Shown here piece by piece: positions 16,492 to 24,819 of a DNA stretch of 32,786 nt. Position 1 is the stretch's first letter. Each line of letters begins with the position of its first letter. The notes below the pieces were generated by a model. It worked only from the letters and a program-made list of their open reading frames with translations. It did not search any database and was not told the DNA's origin. The translations under genes were made by a program, and so were the position numbers. This DNA comes from Maribacter sp. (GTDB lineage: Bacteria > Bacteroidota > Bacteroidia > Flavobacteriales > Flavobacteriaceae), in the NCBI GenBank assembly GCA_020629415.1, contig JAHDDL010000005.1:102175-134960 (forward strand), read 5' to 3'.

Positions 16492-17325
16492 TTATATATT
16501 ATTCAAATAATCCATGTTGTGTTGCATACTTTTAAATGGATTGTGGGCGTATTCTTCTTGTTCAATATAAATATGTTCAACACCAGAAAGTTCTGTGAAC
16601 TCTAGCATTAATTGTATATCAAGCACCCCTTTGCCAAATTCTGTACTTACTTTTTCATTCAAATCCATGTCTTTTAGATGCCATAGGGGAAATCTTTTTG
16701 GGTATTTTTTAAAATAATGTAACGGGTCTTTACCTGCCACTACAACCCAGCCCAAATCTAGCTCCATATGTACTAAATCTTTTTGGGTATTATCCATTAG
16801 TACATCGTAAAGAATTTTTCCATTTTCAGATTCAAATTCATACTCATGGTTGTGGTAGCCAAATTTTAAGCCCCATTTTTTACATGCCTCTCCGGCAATA
16901 TTGAATTGATCTGCAACTTTTTTGTAATTATCCACTGTTTGTCCTTTAGATGGTAATGATGAATATATTAAATATTCTTGTCCGGCGGCAACTGCATCTG
17001 CCATTGTCTGTTCAAATTTTTCATCTAAATGTACATGACCACTGGTCAATGACATTCCCAAAGCTTTGCAGGTAGTTGCCATTTCTTTAGGAGATAATCC
17101 GTAATAATACCCTTTATTGGAACCGGCACTTTCTATTTCCTTAAAACCTAGGCTTGCAATTTTTTCCAATGTTTTTATTGGATCGGTTAACATATCATCT
17201 CTAAATGAATAAAGTTGCACACCATAACCTGAATTTTTTGTCGCCGCAAAACTAATTTTTGGCATAATTACGGTGGCTGCACTAAATAGGGCCGCGTTCT
17301 TAAAAAAGTGTCTACGTGTGTTCAT
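16492..17325 (-). CDS. Tat-exported sugar phosphate isomerase/epimerase-like protein (AP endonuclease 2 TIM barrel)
   Basis: The 277-aa protein begins with a twin-arginine-type leader (TRRHFFKNAAL, then a hydrophobic stretch to about residue 28). The mature part is a xylose-isomerase-like TIM barrel: YGVQLYSFRD, LGFKEIESAG, LTSGHVHLDE, KFGYHNHEYEF, MELDLGWVVVAGKDP, PLWHLKDMD and HIYIEQEEY supply the usual metal-binding Glu, Asp and His residues. Bacteroidota often export such proteins in the Tat pathway next to sugar oxidation genes. It is the promoter-proximal gene of a pair with the SMP-30-like lipoprotein. The reaction is not predictable beyond sugar isomerisation, epimerisation or a related lyase. 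Confidence 0.87.
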   Translation of the reverse strand: MNTRRHFFKNAALFSAATVIMPKISFAATKNSGYGVQLYSFRDDMLTDPIKTLEKIASLGFKEIESAGSNKGYYYGLSPKEMATTCKALGMSLTSGHVHLDEKFEQTMADAVAAGQEYLIYSSLPSKGQTVDNYKKVADQFNIAGEACKKWGLKFGYHNHEYEFESENGKILYDVLMDNTQKDLVHMELDLGWVVVAGKDPLHYFKKYPKRFPLWHLKDMDLNEKVSTEFGKGVLDIQLMLEFTELSGVEHIYIEQEEYAHNPFKSMQHNMDYLNNI

Positions 17326-17471
17326 GAACAGATTGTTTTTGTTGTTGATCGTTGGTTGAGTACAAAATTGTATCGTCTTCAGTTGAGTAAAATGAATATT
17401 TACTAAAAGTATCGTGATTTTAAAAGTACGAAAACAAAACAGGTTTTTTAGCGAAGCAATCTGTGGTTGTG

Positions 17472-17479
17472 TACTTTTG
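17472..17479 (+). promoter_or_regulatory. Putative -7 box TACTTTTG for mazG
   Basis: TACTTTTG matches TAnnTTTG and ends 14 nt before the ATG at 17494. It falls inside the longer open frame, which supports starting mazG at 17494. Confidence 0.55.
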
Positions 17480-17493
17480 TAAAAACATCATTC

Positions 17494-18270
17494 ATGAATA
17501 GCAGGAAGGAACAATTAGAGGCTTTAGATAGGTTGTTGACCATTATGGACGAATTGCGAGAGCAATGTCCTTGGGATAAAAAACAGACGATGCAATCATT
17601 ACGTCATTTAACTATTGAAGAAACCTATGAACTGGGTGATGCTATTTTAGATAATGATACGGATGAGGTAAAGATGGAGTTGGGAGATTTGCTGCTACAT
17701 ATAATTTTTTATGCAAAAATAGGCTCTGAAACCAATGATTTTGATATTGCAGATGTTGCCAACGCCATTTGTGATAAACTTGTAAATAGGCATCCACATA
17801 TTTATGGAGATGTTAAGGTGATAGATGCCGATGACGTAAAAAGAAATTGGGAACAGATCAAATTGAAAGAAGGTAAAAAAAGTGTTCTAGAAGGTGTTCC
17901 TAGAAGTTTGCCCGCTTTGGTAAAGGCAAATAGAATTCAAGACAAGGTAGCTGGTGTAGGTTTTGATTGGGAAGAACCACAACAGGTTTTTGAAAAGGTG
18001 CAAGAAGAGCTTGCGGAACTGGAAGTAGAGGTACATGCCGGTAATAAGGACAAGATTGAGGCAGAGTTTGGTGATGTACTTTTTTCTATGATAAATTATG
18101 CAAGGTTCTTAGGGGTAAACCCTGAAAATGCATTGGAACGCACCAATAAAAAATTTATTGAACGCTTTCAATATCTTGAAACCAAGGCAAAGCAAAATGG
18201 TAAAGAAATGAATGATATGTCTTTAGAAGAAATGGATGTGTATTGGAACGAGGCCAAAACCAAAGAGTAA
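17494..18270 (+). CDS. mazG: Nucleoside triphosphate pyrophosphohydrolase
   Basis: A 258-aa tandem-domain MazG. The first domain has LREQCPWDKKQTMQSL, then IEETYELGDAI and VKMELGDLLLHIIFYA (the EExxE and ExxD Mg-binding acidic residues). The second has ELAELEVEVHAG and EAEFGDVLFSMINYARFLG with ALERTNKKFIERFQYLE. This full-length E. coli-type form hydrolyses (d)NTPs to NMP plus pyrophosphate, cleaning the nucleotide pool and influencing ppGpp. I choose ATG 17494 (MNSRKEQ) because upstream sequence to 17467 contains the promoter box. The gene ends 3 bp from the stop of the convergent receiver gene. Confidence 0.95.
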   Translation: MNSRKEQLEALDRLLTIMDELREQCPWDKKQTMQSLRHLTIEETYELGDAILDNDTDEVKMELGDLLLHIIFYAKIGSETNDFDIADVANAICDKLVNRHPHIYGDVKVIDADDVKRNWEQIKLKEGKKSVLEGVPRSLPALVKANRIQDKVAGVGFDWEEPQQVFEKVQEELAELEVEVHAGNKDKIEAEFGDVLFSMINYARFLGVNPENALERTNKKFIERFQYLETKAKQNGKEMNDMSLEEMDVYWNEAKTKE

Positions 18271-18273
18271 TTC

Positions 18274-18678
18274 TTACTGCTTTAATTCTACGTTCATGAT
18301 TCTGGCTAGATCTCTATGTTTGATCGGTTTGATAAAATAATCCGTGATTTCCGGAAATGTTTTTGCGTAATCTACATCTTCTGTATTAATTGATGATGTT
18401 AGCATAACAATATTAATTTTCTTATCAATTTTTGGAGCTACTTTTTGAAAATCCTTTATAAAATCAAAACCATTTAAGACGGGCATATGAAGATCAAGGA
18501 AAATGATATCAGGCAATTTATCTGTCAGATTATAATTGTCTTGTAAAATTTTTAATGGTTGAACAGAATCAGGGAAATCGATAACATTAGTTACCATTAA
18601 CTGATTTAGGTACCGTTTCATTACATATTTAGATATATCGTCATCGTCGATAATCCAAACTAATGGATTTTGGCTCAT
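18274..18678 (-). CDS. Receiver-only response regulator
   Basis: A 134-aa single receiver domain: IIDDDDISKYVMKRYLNQL (acidic pocket 10-14), D62 in DIIFLDLHMPVLNGFDF, switch residues in IVMLTSSI and Lys117 in DYFIKPIKH. No DNA-binding or enzymatic output domain is attached and no kinase is adjacent, so it is an orphan regulator that probably serves a hybrid or soluble kinase elsewhere. Receiver proteins of this type are numerous in flavobacteria. It is expressed from a promoter about 80 bp upstream. Confidence 0.92.
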   Translation of the reverse strand: MSQNPLVWIIDDDDISKYVMKRYLNQLMVTNVIDFPDSVQPLKILQDNYNLTDKLPDIIFLDLHMPVLNGFDFIKDFQKVAPKIDKKINIVMLTSSINTEDVDYAKTFPEITDYFIKPIKHRDLARIMNVELKQ

Positions 18679-18761
18679 AATTAATGGTAATTGGTGTTTC
18701 TGGTATACATAACGACTAGCTTTAACGTATTAGTATTAATATAAGAAATAGTTTATCGGAA

Positions 18762-18769
18762 CAAAGTTA
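18762..18769 (-). promoter_or_regulatory. Putative -7 box TAACTTTG for the orphan receiver gene
   Basis: CAAAGTTA on the plus strand gives TAACTTTG on the minus strand. It lies 83 nt before the ATG at 18678, which would leave a leader of about 75 nt. Confidence 0.45.
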
Positions 18770-18987
18770 TTTAATACGATGTTTTTAAATTTAAATCTTA
18801 ATCAAAATACTGTATTTCAAATATTTAAGCAAGTATTTGTTATTGTAAGAAAGTGTGGTTTTAAGTAAGTTGATGAAAATTAGTATTTTAAATATGCTTC
18901 TTTTTCAATTTAATTAATGATTAATTCCAAGCTTTTATCACAACCACAACATTGCTTTTACAGAACATAAATCCCATCAATTAACGG

Positions 18988-18995
18988 TACCTTTG
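18988..18995 (+). promoter_or_regulatory. Putative -7 box TACCTTTG for the MATE operon
   Basis: TACCTTTG matches TAnnTTTG, 20 nt before the TTG start at 19016, the same spacing as several other promoters in this window. Confidence 0.5.
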
Positions 18996-19015
18996 ACAAA
19001 ATTTAAGTTTAGGTT

Positions 19016-20383
19016 TTGTTTGAAAATTACACCAAAGAGTTTCGCTATAATATTAAGCTTTCCGTTCCTGTAATATTGGGAATGTTAGGGCACACCTTTG
19101 TACAATTGGCAGACAATATTATGGTAGGTCAACTAGGTACCGCAGAATTGGCCGCGGTATCTTTGGGCAATAGTTTTGTATTCATTGCCATGTCTCTGGG
19201 TATTGGTTTTTCAACTGCAATTACACCATTGGTTGCCGAGGCTGATGGAGCTGGGCTAAAAGAGAATGCAAAAAGTGCATTAAAGCATGGATTGTTATTA
19301 TGTACCGTTTTAGGTTTGACCTTGTTCGGCCTTATATTATTGGCAAAGCCAATTATGTATGCCATGAAACAACCACTTGAGGTAGTTGAGCTGGCATTGC
19401 CCTATTTGGATTTGGTAGCTTTTTCATTGGTGCCATTGATCATTTTTCAAGCTTTTAAACAATTTTCAGAGGGTTTGTCCCAAACCAAATACCCCATGTA
19501 TGCAACGATAGTGGCCAATATTATAAATATTGTATTAAACTACCTTTTGATTTTTGGTAATTTTGGGTTTCCGGAAATGGGTATCGTGGGTGCCGCTATA
19601 GGTACCTTGGTGTCCAGATTTTTTATGGTGTTCTACCTTTGGTTTATCCTTAAGACCAAAGAGAAATTCAAATATTACGTAACCGGATTTAATTTTACGA
19701 AGATTGAAAATGCCGTCATAAAGAAGATTGTAGAGCTAGGTTTTCCATCTTCATTACAAATGTTTTTTGAGGTTGGTATTTTTACATCGGCAGTATGGTT
19801 AAGCGGAGTTTTAGGCAAGAATGCCCAGGCAGCTAACCAAATAGCTTTAAATCTAAGTAGTATGACCTTTATGTTCGGTATGGGTTTGGGAGTAACCGCT
19901 ATGATCAGGGTAGGTAATCAAAAAGGCTTGGCCAATTTTAAAGAACTAAGACGCATTGCGCAATCTATATTTTTTCTAACCTTTTTATTGGAAATCATTT
20001 TTGCTGCGTTATTCTTAATGGGTAGGCATTGGTTTCCGTCTTTGTATTTGGATATTGAAGATATGGCCAACTTTACGGATAATGCCGAAGTTCTGGTCAT
20101 TGCCGCAGAATTATTGTTGGTTGCAGCATTTTTTCAAATCTCTGACGGAGTACAAGTGGTCGTATTGGGCGCATTACGTGGTTTACAGGACGTAAAAATA
20201 CCAACTGTAATTACATTTATCTCATATTGGCTTATAGGTTTTCCCGTTAGTTATTATTTGTGCCTGCATACAGATTTAAAAAGTATGGGAATTTGGATAG
20301 GTTTGCTTACCGGACTAACGGCATCGGCTATTATGTTGTATCTTCGATTTAATTATTTAACTAAAAAACTGATTGCCGCTTAA
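19016..20383 (+). CDS. MATE-family efflux transporter (NorM/MdtK type)
   Basis: A 455-aa, 12-helix exporter. The start pattern YNIKLSVPVILGMLGHTFVQ LADNIMVGQLG is characteristic, as are AELAAVSLGNSFVFIAMSLGIG and SFSLVPLIIFQAFKQF-like loops and the second-half repeat ANQIALNLSSMTFMFGMGLGVTAMIRVGN. It would expel cationic drugs or toxic organics against Na+ or H+. Initiation must be at TTG 19016, because the first in-frame ATG falls at residue 23 inside the first helix. The 75-aa gene begins 53 bp later, so it may lead a four-gene transcript. Confidence 0.92.
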   Translation: MFENYTKEFRYNIKLSVPVILGMLGHTFVQLADNIMVGQLGTAELAAVSLGNSFVFIAMSLGIGFSTAITPLVAEADGAGLKENAKSALKHGLLLCTVLGLTLFGLILLAKPIMYAMKQPLEVVELALPYLDLVAFSLVPLIIFQAFKQFSEGLSQTKYPMYATIVANIINIVLNYLLIFGNFGFPEMGIVGAAIGTLVSRFFMVFYLWFILKTKEKFKYYVTGFNFTKIENAVIKKIVELGFPSSLQMFFEVGIFTSAVWLSGVLGKNAQAANQIALNLSSMTFMFGMGLGVTAMIRVGNQKGLANFKELRRIAQSIFFLTFLLEIIFAALFLMGRHWFPSLYLDIEDMANFTDNAEVLVIAAELLLVAAFFQISDGVQVVVLGALRGLQDVKIPTVITFISYWLIGFPVSYYLCLHTDLKSMGIWIGLLTGLTASAIMLYLRFNYLTKKLIAA

Positions 20384-20436
20384 GCGTTGTTTTTCTTGAT
20401 CGGCAATGAATTTTCAACTTATAGATTACATTTTAT

Positions 20437-20664
20437 ATGGAATTTCCAAAATTTTTATTGGGTGATAATACGGATTATCCTACTGCAATATTTGTAGTTC
20501 ATACAGAGTTTCCAAGGTTTATTATCAATCTTGAGGATGATGAGGTAGAATGGCTTGAAGAATTTTCGAAGGAAGATGAAAAAGAACTGGAAGAAGAGGC
20601 GGAGAATTTAATAGAAGCGGCTACTGCTTTTTATGACAGGGAAGTTTCTAGATACGAAGATTAA
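20437..20664 (+). CDS. Small acidic conserved-type hypothetical protein
   Basis: A 75-aa protein with no recognised domain name. The first half (MEFPKFLLGDNTDYPTAIFV VHTEFPRFIINL) looks like beta structure; the second is a very acidic helix (DDEVEWLEEFSKEDEKELEE EAENLIEAAT). About a third of the residues are Asp or Glu, and there is no signal peptide or membrane segment. I recall similar small proteins beside PAP2 genes in flavobacteria, but the role is unknown. It sits 5 bp before the PAP2 gene, which indicates cotranscription. Codon use and context support a real gene. Confidence 0.75.
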   Translation: MEFPKFLLGDNTDYPTAIFVVHTEFPRFIINLEDDEVEWLEEFSKEDEKELEEEAENLIEAATAFYDREVSRYED

Positions 20665-20669
20665 CTATT

Positions 20670-21239
20670 ATGCTTGAAGAGCTTTTACAGTTGGATAAAG
20701 ATTTTTTTTTATACCTCAACGGATTAGGTTCTCCGCAATGGGATAATTTCTTTCAGTTCATATCCCATAAATTTAGTGCCATACCGCTGTATCTTTTTTT
20801 GTTGATACTTTCCTTTCAAAAGTTTGGTACTAAAAAAACGTTACTACTCTTAGTTTCCGTTGCCTTATTGATAACGGTTACGGATCAGTTAGGAAATTTT
20901 TTTAAATACGGTATTGCCAGATTAAGGCCTTGTCACGATCCAAAAGTAGAACCCTACATGCGATTGGTGAAAAGTTACTGTGGCGGTAAATTCGGTTACT
21001 TCTCCGCACATGCTTCAAACTCCTTTGCGCTGGCCGTGTTCTTTGGAAGTATTTTAAAATCGGAAATTAAATACTTGGGTTTCCTGTTAGTTATTTGGGC
21101 CGCATTGGTTGCTTATAGCCGGGTCTATATTGGTGTACACTTTCCGTTAGACATCATTACGGGTGCCGTTATAGGTTCGTTATTTGGCTGGTTATTTGTA
21201 AAGTTATTTATATTTGTACTTCGCAAATTCTCCCTATGA
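20670..21239 (+). CDS. PAP2-superfamily membrane phosphatase
   Basis: A 189-aa membrane protein with five or six helices and the complete acid-phosphatase signature: KYGIARLRPCHDP (motif 1, KxxxxxxRP), SAHASNSFALAVF (motif 2, with the usual PSGH replaced by SAH) and YSRVYIGVHFPLDIITG (motif 3, SRxxxxxHxxxD). Likely substrates are undecaprenyl pyrophosphate, lipid A phosphate or phosphatidate phosphate at the periplasmic face. Its stop overlaps the GT39 start (ATGA, 21236-21239), so the two products are translationally coupled. That suggests work on a lipid carrier or lipid A in the same pathway. Confidence 0.92.
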   Translation: MLEELLQLDKDFFLYLNGLGSPQWDNFFQFISHKFSAIPLYLFLLILSFQKFGTKKTLLLLVSVALLITVTDQLGNFFKYGIARLRPCHDPKVEPYMRLVKSYCGGKFGYFSAHASNSFALAVFFGSILKSEIKYLGFLLVIWAALVAYSRVYIGVHFPLDIITGAVIGSLFGWLFVKLFIFVLRKFSL

Positions 21240-22894
21240 TATCTAATCTAAGGTACTGGTTTTTAATAGTTGTAATTTTTTTGGTATACGTTGCAGGCAT
21301 GTTTGTGACGTTATTTGAGAATGATTCTGCACAGTTTTCTGTGATGGCCATGAGAATGGTACAGGAGAATGATTTTTTTAGCCTCTTTAAAGGCACTGAA
21401 GAGTATTTGGATAAGCCGCATATGCATTACTGGCTTGCCGCTTTATCATATAAAATATTCGGTATTCATGAATGGTCTTATCGTATTCCGGGAATTTTGG
21501 CCACGCTATTGGCCGCCTACAGTTGTTATGGATTGGGCAGTCTGTTGTATAACAAGCAAGTAGGTAGGCTAGCTGCATTGATATTTATGACTGCGCAGAC
21601 CATAGTTCTGGGAGCTATAGATGTAAGAACCGATGCCGTGTTAACGGGTTTTAGTATTCTAGCTATTTGGCAGTTGACAAAATACATTGAAAAAGGTGGC
21701 ACATTTTCTATAGCCCTAGGTGCCTTTGCAGCAGGTATTGCATTTTCTACAAAAGGACAAATTGCACTTTTGGTTATTGGCCTGCCCATTTTATGCCATT
21801 TGTTCTATACAGGCAAATGGAAAGCGTTTTTAAGCTGGAAAGTGTTATTGGCGCTTTTGGTTTTTGCGGTTACTATTGCCCCTATGTTATATGCCTATTA
21901 TTTGCAATTTGATCTGCATCCAGAAAAGGTAATACGTGGCAAGGATAATCGTAGTGGTATATTCTTTATTTTTTGGGAGCAAAGTTTTGAGCGCCTTAGT
22001 GGTGAAGGGATCGGGAAGAACAGCAGTGATTATTTCTTTTTCTTTCATACATTTCTTTGGGTATTTCTACCTTGGACAATTCTAGGTATCGCTTCATTTT
22101 ATACTAAAATTCAAGCATTTTTAAAGCAAAGGTTTAAGAACGTTGAAGGTTCAGAATTTTTAACCGTTGGCGGTATTACGTTCATATTTATCATCATTAG
22201 TTTTGCGCAATTTAAATTACCACATTATTTAAATATTACTATTCCTCTTTTTGCAATTATAACCGCAGCATATATTTATAAATTATATGCCAACAGCAAG
22301 TTACAAACGGTAAAAAGGTTAATGTATGGGCAATATTTTGTATTGAGCATTGTTTTTATTGCGTCTGCCTTAATTTGTTTTTATGTGTTTCAATTACATA
22401 GTCTCTTGGCCAACATTTGTTTGGCAACGGCAGCTGTAATGGTGGTATATTATGCTTTAAAACGGGAAAATGTATACGCAAAATTGATAACCATATCGGT
22501 CTGTGCCTCTTTACTCTTGAATGCTGTATTAAATCTACATTTTTATCCTAACTTATTGGACTACCAGGGCGGCTCGTCCATGGCTAAGGTTGTTGCCCAA
22601 AAAGACATTCCGGTTGATCGTATTTACAAAGTTGGTAGCGACCATACGTGGTCTTTGGATTTTTATAATCAATTTCCAGTTCAAATTACGACACCGGAAG
22701 TTTTAAAGAACAAAAAAGATGTTTGGGTCTATGTAAACGATAATGAGATGGCTATGTTACAGAAACAGGGTTTTGACTGGGATTCTCAATTAACGGTAGA
22801 TCAATTTAGAATTACACGTTTACAAGGGAAATTTTTAAATCCTAATACCCGAAAGAAGGTAACCCGTAAAATGCATCTGTTACATATTTACTAA
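21236..22894 (+). CDS. ArnT-like family 39 glycosyltransferase
   Basis: A 552-aa polytopic GT-C enzyme. The first periplasmic loop has FENDSAQFSVMAMRMVQEND and YLDKPHMHYWLAALSYKIFG, the PMT_2/ArnT pattern with the catalytic-type acidic residue. Then come RIPGILATLLAAYSCYGLG, DVRTDAVLTGF and about eleven further helices with a C-terminal periplasmic domain. The family transfers a sugar from a polyprenyl-phosphate donor to lipid A, protein or polysaccharide outside the inner membrane. The gene is coupled to PAP2 and converges (4-bp overlap) on a GT2/YbhN pair that could make the lipid-linked donor. The sugar and acceptor are not known. Confidence 0.88.
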   Translation: MISNLRYWFLIVVIFLVYVAGMFVTLFENDSAQFSVMAMRMVQENDFFSLFKGTEEYLDKPHMHYWLAALSYKIFGIHEWSYRIPGILATLLAAYSCYGLGSLLYNKQVGRLAALIFMTAQTIVLGAIDVRTDAVLTGFSILAIWQLTKYIEKGGTFSIALGAFAAGIAFSTKGQIALLVIGLPILCHLFYTGKWKAFLSWKVLLALLVFAVTIAPMLYAYYLQFDLHPEKVIRGKDNRSGIFFIFWEQSFERLSGEGIGKNSSDYFFFFHTFLWVFLPWTILGIASFYTKIQAFLKQRFKNVEGSEFLTVGGITFIFIIISFAQFKLPHYLNITIPLFAIITAAYIYKLYANSKLQTVKRLMYGQYFVLSIVFIASALICFYVFQLHSLLANICLATAAVMVVYYALKRENVYAKLITISVCASLLLNAVLNLHFYPNLLDYQGGSSMAKVVAQKDIPVDRIYKVGSDHTWSLDFYNQFPVQITTPEVLKNKKDVWVYVNDNEMAMLQKQGFDWDSQLTVDQFRITRLQGKFLNPNTRKKVTRKMHLLHIY

Positions 22895-23790
22895 AGTGGT
22901 CCGTCCAAGTTTTTTGTTGCTGTATCTGCCAGTTCCAATTTAATTTTTTTGAAGTGATATAGTACACCAATTAAAGAAACCATAGCGGTAATTAAAAAGA
23001 AGAGTACACTTACCCCGACGGATATGTTTTGATCTAGCCCTAAAAATTTTGCACCATAGTAAAAGGTCACTTCACGGCTACCAATGCCACCTAGGGTCAA
23101 AGGAACAACTGCTACAATCGACGAAATTAAAAAAATGATGAGATATGGAATCTGATTCGTATCAATATGCAAAGCCAATAGAATAAACCAAATGCTTACC
23201 AATTGAGACAATTGTACCAAAGCGGAAAGAACCGTTGTTTTCCAGAAAATTGGTAATACGTAGCTGAAGAATCTCTTATTCAATAACCAAAATACGATTA
23301 CTGAGAGGGGTATGGCTACAATAAAGAGCCAACGAAATCCTTTTAACAGTTCTAACTCTATAAAAGCAAGCAATGTACAGGCATAAATAAACAGTAGTAA
23401 CAAACCACCCAAACGATCTAATATAAGAACGCTTACTATTCTTTTGGTTTTAACATCAAAGGTCTTCTTTAAAATATATCCTTTATAAGCGTCACCACCT
23501 ATACCGCCTGGTAAGAATAGGTTGTAGAACATGCCCAATAAATACAATTTAAAATTGCTTTTATGGGTAAGCATAATAGCAAGCTCACGAAAATAGAGGT
23601 TGAGACGTATTGCCCCTATAAACTTGGAAAGGATAAAAAATATGATGGCAAATATCAAGTAATACAAATTACTCTTGATCAATATATCCTTTATTTCACC
23701 AACGTTAATTTTCGTAAAGATGAAATATATTAAAACAGCACTGATCAGTACTTTTAATGCGGTAGTAACTTTTTTATTTAACTTGGCCAC
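22891..23790 (-). CDS. YbhN/UPF0104-family membrane protein (flippase-like, LPG synthase TM region)
   Basis: A 299-aa protein with about eight helices and the family marks SNLYYLIFAIIFFILSKFIG, YLLGMFYNLFLPGGIGGDAY, DRLGGLLLLFIYA, and VPLTLGGIGSREVTFYYGA. Related domains occur in lysyl-phosphatidylglycerol synthases and are proposed to move lipids across the membrane. The start is GTG at 23790, overlapping the upstream GT2 gene by 17 bp, so translation is probably coupled. That pairing suggests handling of the GT2 product, perhaps a polyprenyl-phosphate sugar; this is inference. No ATG offers an alternative start before the first helix. Confidence 0.87.
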   Translation of the reverse strand: MAKLNKKVTTALKVLISAVLIYFIFTKINVGEIKDILIKSNLYYLIFAIIFFILSKFIGAIRLNLYFRELAIMLTHKSNFKLYLLGMFYNLFLPGGIGGDAYKGYILKKTFDVKTKRIVSVLILDRLGGLLLLFIYACTLLAFIELELLKGFRWLFIVAIPLSVIVFWLLNKRFFSYVLPIFWKTTVLSALVQLSQLVSIWFILLALHIDTNQIPYLIIFLISSIVAVVPLTLGGIGSREVTFYYGAKFLGLDQNISVGVSVLFFLITAMVSLIGVLYHFKKIKLELADTATKNLDGPL

Positions 23791-24733
23791 CTACACTTAC
23801 TTTTTTAATGCGGTACGGTCGTTTGTTCTGGGATTCATAATAAGTTCGTATTAATAATTCCATTACAATTCCTATTGTAAATAATTGAATACCGGCAAAA
23901 ATGAACATCATACCCACAGTAAGTAGAGGTCTTGTACCAATATCTTCACCAAAACCGAACTTAACGATCAATAGGTAAATGTTGATAAAAACACCTACAA
24001 GTATCATTAATGAGCCAGAAATACCGAATAGGTGAATTGGTCGTTGAAAGTATTTGCGGATAAAAAGTAAAAGCATCATATCTGCAACTACTTTAAATAC
24101 ACGCTCTAATCCGTATTTAGAAACCCCCGCATGGCGTGCGTGGTGTTTTACGGGTACTTGCTTTATTTGTCCGCCTTCAAGAAAAGCCAATAGGGTTATA
24201 AATCTGTGCATTTCGCCATAGAGATTTAAATCTTTAGCTATGTCTTTTGTAAATACCTTTAAGGCGCAACCGTTATCCTTTATGTCTAATTTAGTAACAC
24301 GGCGTACTAGAAAATTAGCAATTTTAGAAGGTATTTTTTTTACTAGGGAGTCTTTTCTTTTTTGGCGAATGCCAGTTACAACATCATACTCACCGTTTAC
24401 CGCATAGGTAAGCATTTGTGGAATGTCTGACGGGTCGTTTTGTAAATCCCCGTCCATGGTAATAATAAATTCTCCTTCGGCATAGTCAAGACCTGCGGCC
24501 AATGCTAAACTTTGACCATAATTCTTCTTCAATTCAATTAAATGAACTTTATCATCCTTTAAGTCTTTTACTACCTTCTTTGTTTTATCCTTAGAAAAAT
24601 CATCAATATAAATGATTTGATAATCATAGCCTACCAAGCTTTCATGGATTTTTTGTGTCAAAAGAGCCACATTATCTTCCTCGTTATATAAAGGAACAAC
24701 GACCGAAAGTAGGGAAGTAGTAACAGGTTGCAT
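23774..24733 (-). CDS. Polyprenyl-phosphate glycosyltransferase (GT2, GtrB/ArnC/DPM1-like)
   Basis: The 319-aa enzyme starts LLSVVVPLYNEEDNVALLTQ, then has IIYIDDFSKDKT, NYGQSLALAAGLDYAEGEF, the metal motif MDGDLQNDPSDIPQML, and DNGCALKVFTKDI with EMHRFI. Two C-terminal helices (about 225-300, ISGSLMILVGVFINIYLLI and LLTVGMMFIFAGIQLFTIGI) anchor it. This is the pattern of enzymes that attach a sugar to undecaprenyl phosphate at the cytoplasmic face. It would supply donor for a GT-C transferase such as the convergent GT39. It has its own promoter and is followed by a coupled YbhN gene. Confidence 0.92.
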   Translation of the reverse strand: MQPVTTSLLSVVVPLYNEEDNVALLTQKIHESLVGYDYQIIYIDDFSKDKTKKVVKDLKDDKVHLIELKKNYGQSLALAAGLDYAEGEFIITMDGDLQNDPSDIPQMLTYAVNGEYDVVTGIRQKRKDSLVKKIPSKIANFLVRRVTKLDIKDNGCALKVFTKDIAKDLNLYGEMHRFITLLAFLEGGQIKQVPVKHHARHAGVSKYGLERVFKVVADMMLLLFIRKYFQRPIHLFGISGSLMILVGVFINIYLLIVKFGFGEDIGTRPLLTVGMMFIFAGIQLFTIGIVMELLIRTYYESQNKRPYRIKKVSVGGQVK

Positions 24734-24755
24734 TGGGTTGTTTTTTGAATAGCTG

Positions 24756-24763
24756 CAAAGTTA
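24756..24763 (-). promoter_or_regulatory. Putative -7 box TAACTTTG for the GT2-YbhN pair
   Basis: CAAAGTTA on the plus strand is TAACTTTG on the minus strand, 22 nt before the ATG at 24733, the same spacing as at 558 and 5355. Confidence 0.5.
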
Positions 24764-24819
24764 TGTTTTTTATCTTTAAGAAAGTGTACATGAACGGTAG
24801 TAACATCTTAAAGTGTATA

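Larger units (their letters stand above)
18679..19015. other. 337-bp intergenic region between divergent receiver and MATE genes
   Basis: It holds a -7 box for each flanking gene (18762-18769 and 18988-18995) and a cluster of short AT-rich inverted repeats at 18805-18839: AAATAC-T-GTATTT, then CAAATA and TATTTG arms 10 bp apart. I see no ORF with coding character, no tRNA and no clear terminator. Confidence 0.5.

Noticed and set aside
18679-19015. tRNA or small RNA gene in the longest gap between receiver and MATE genes
   Set aside because: No cloverleaf, no strong terminator and the composition is uniformly AT-rich.
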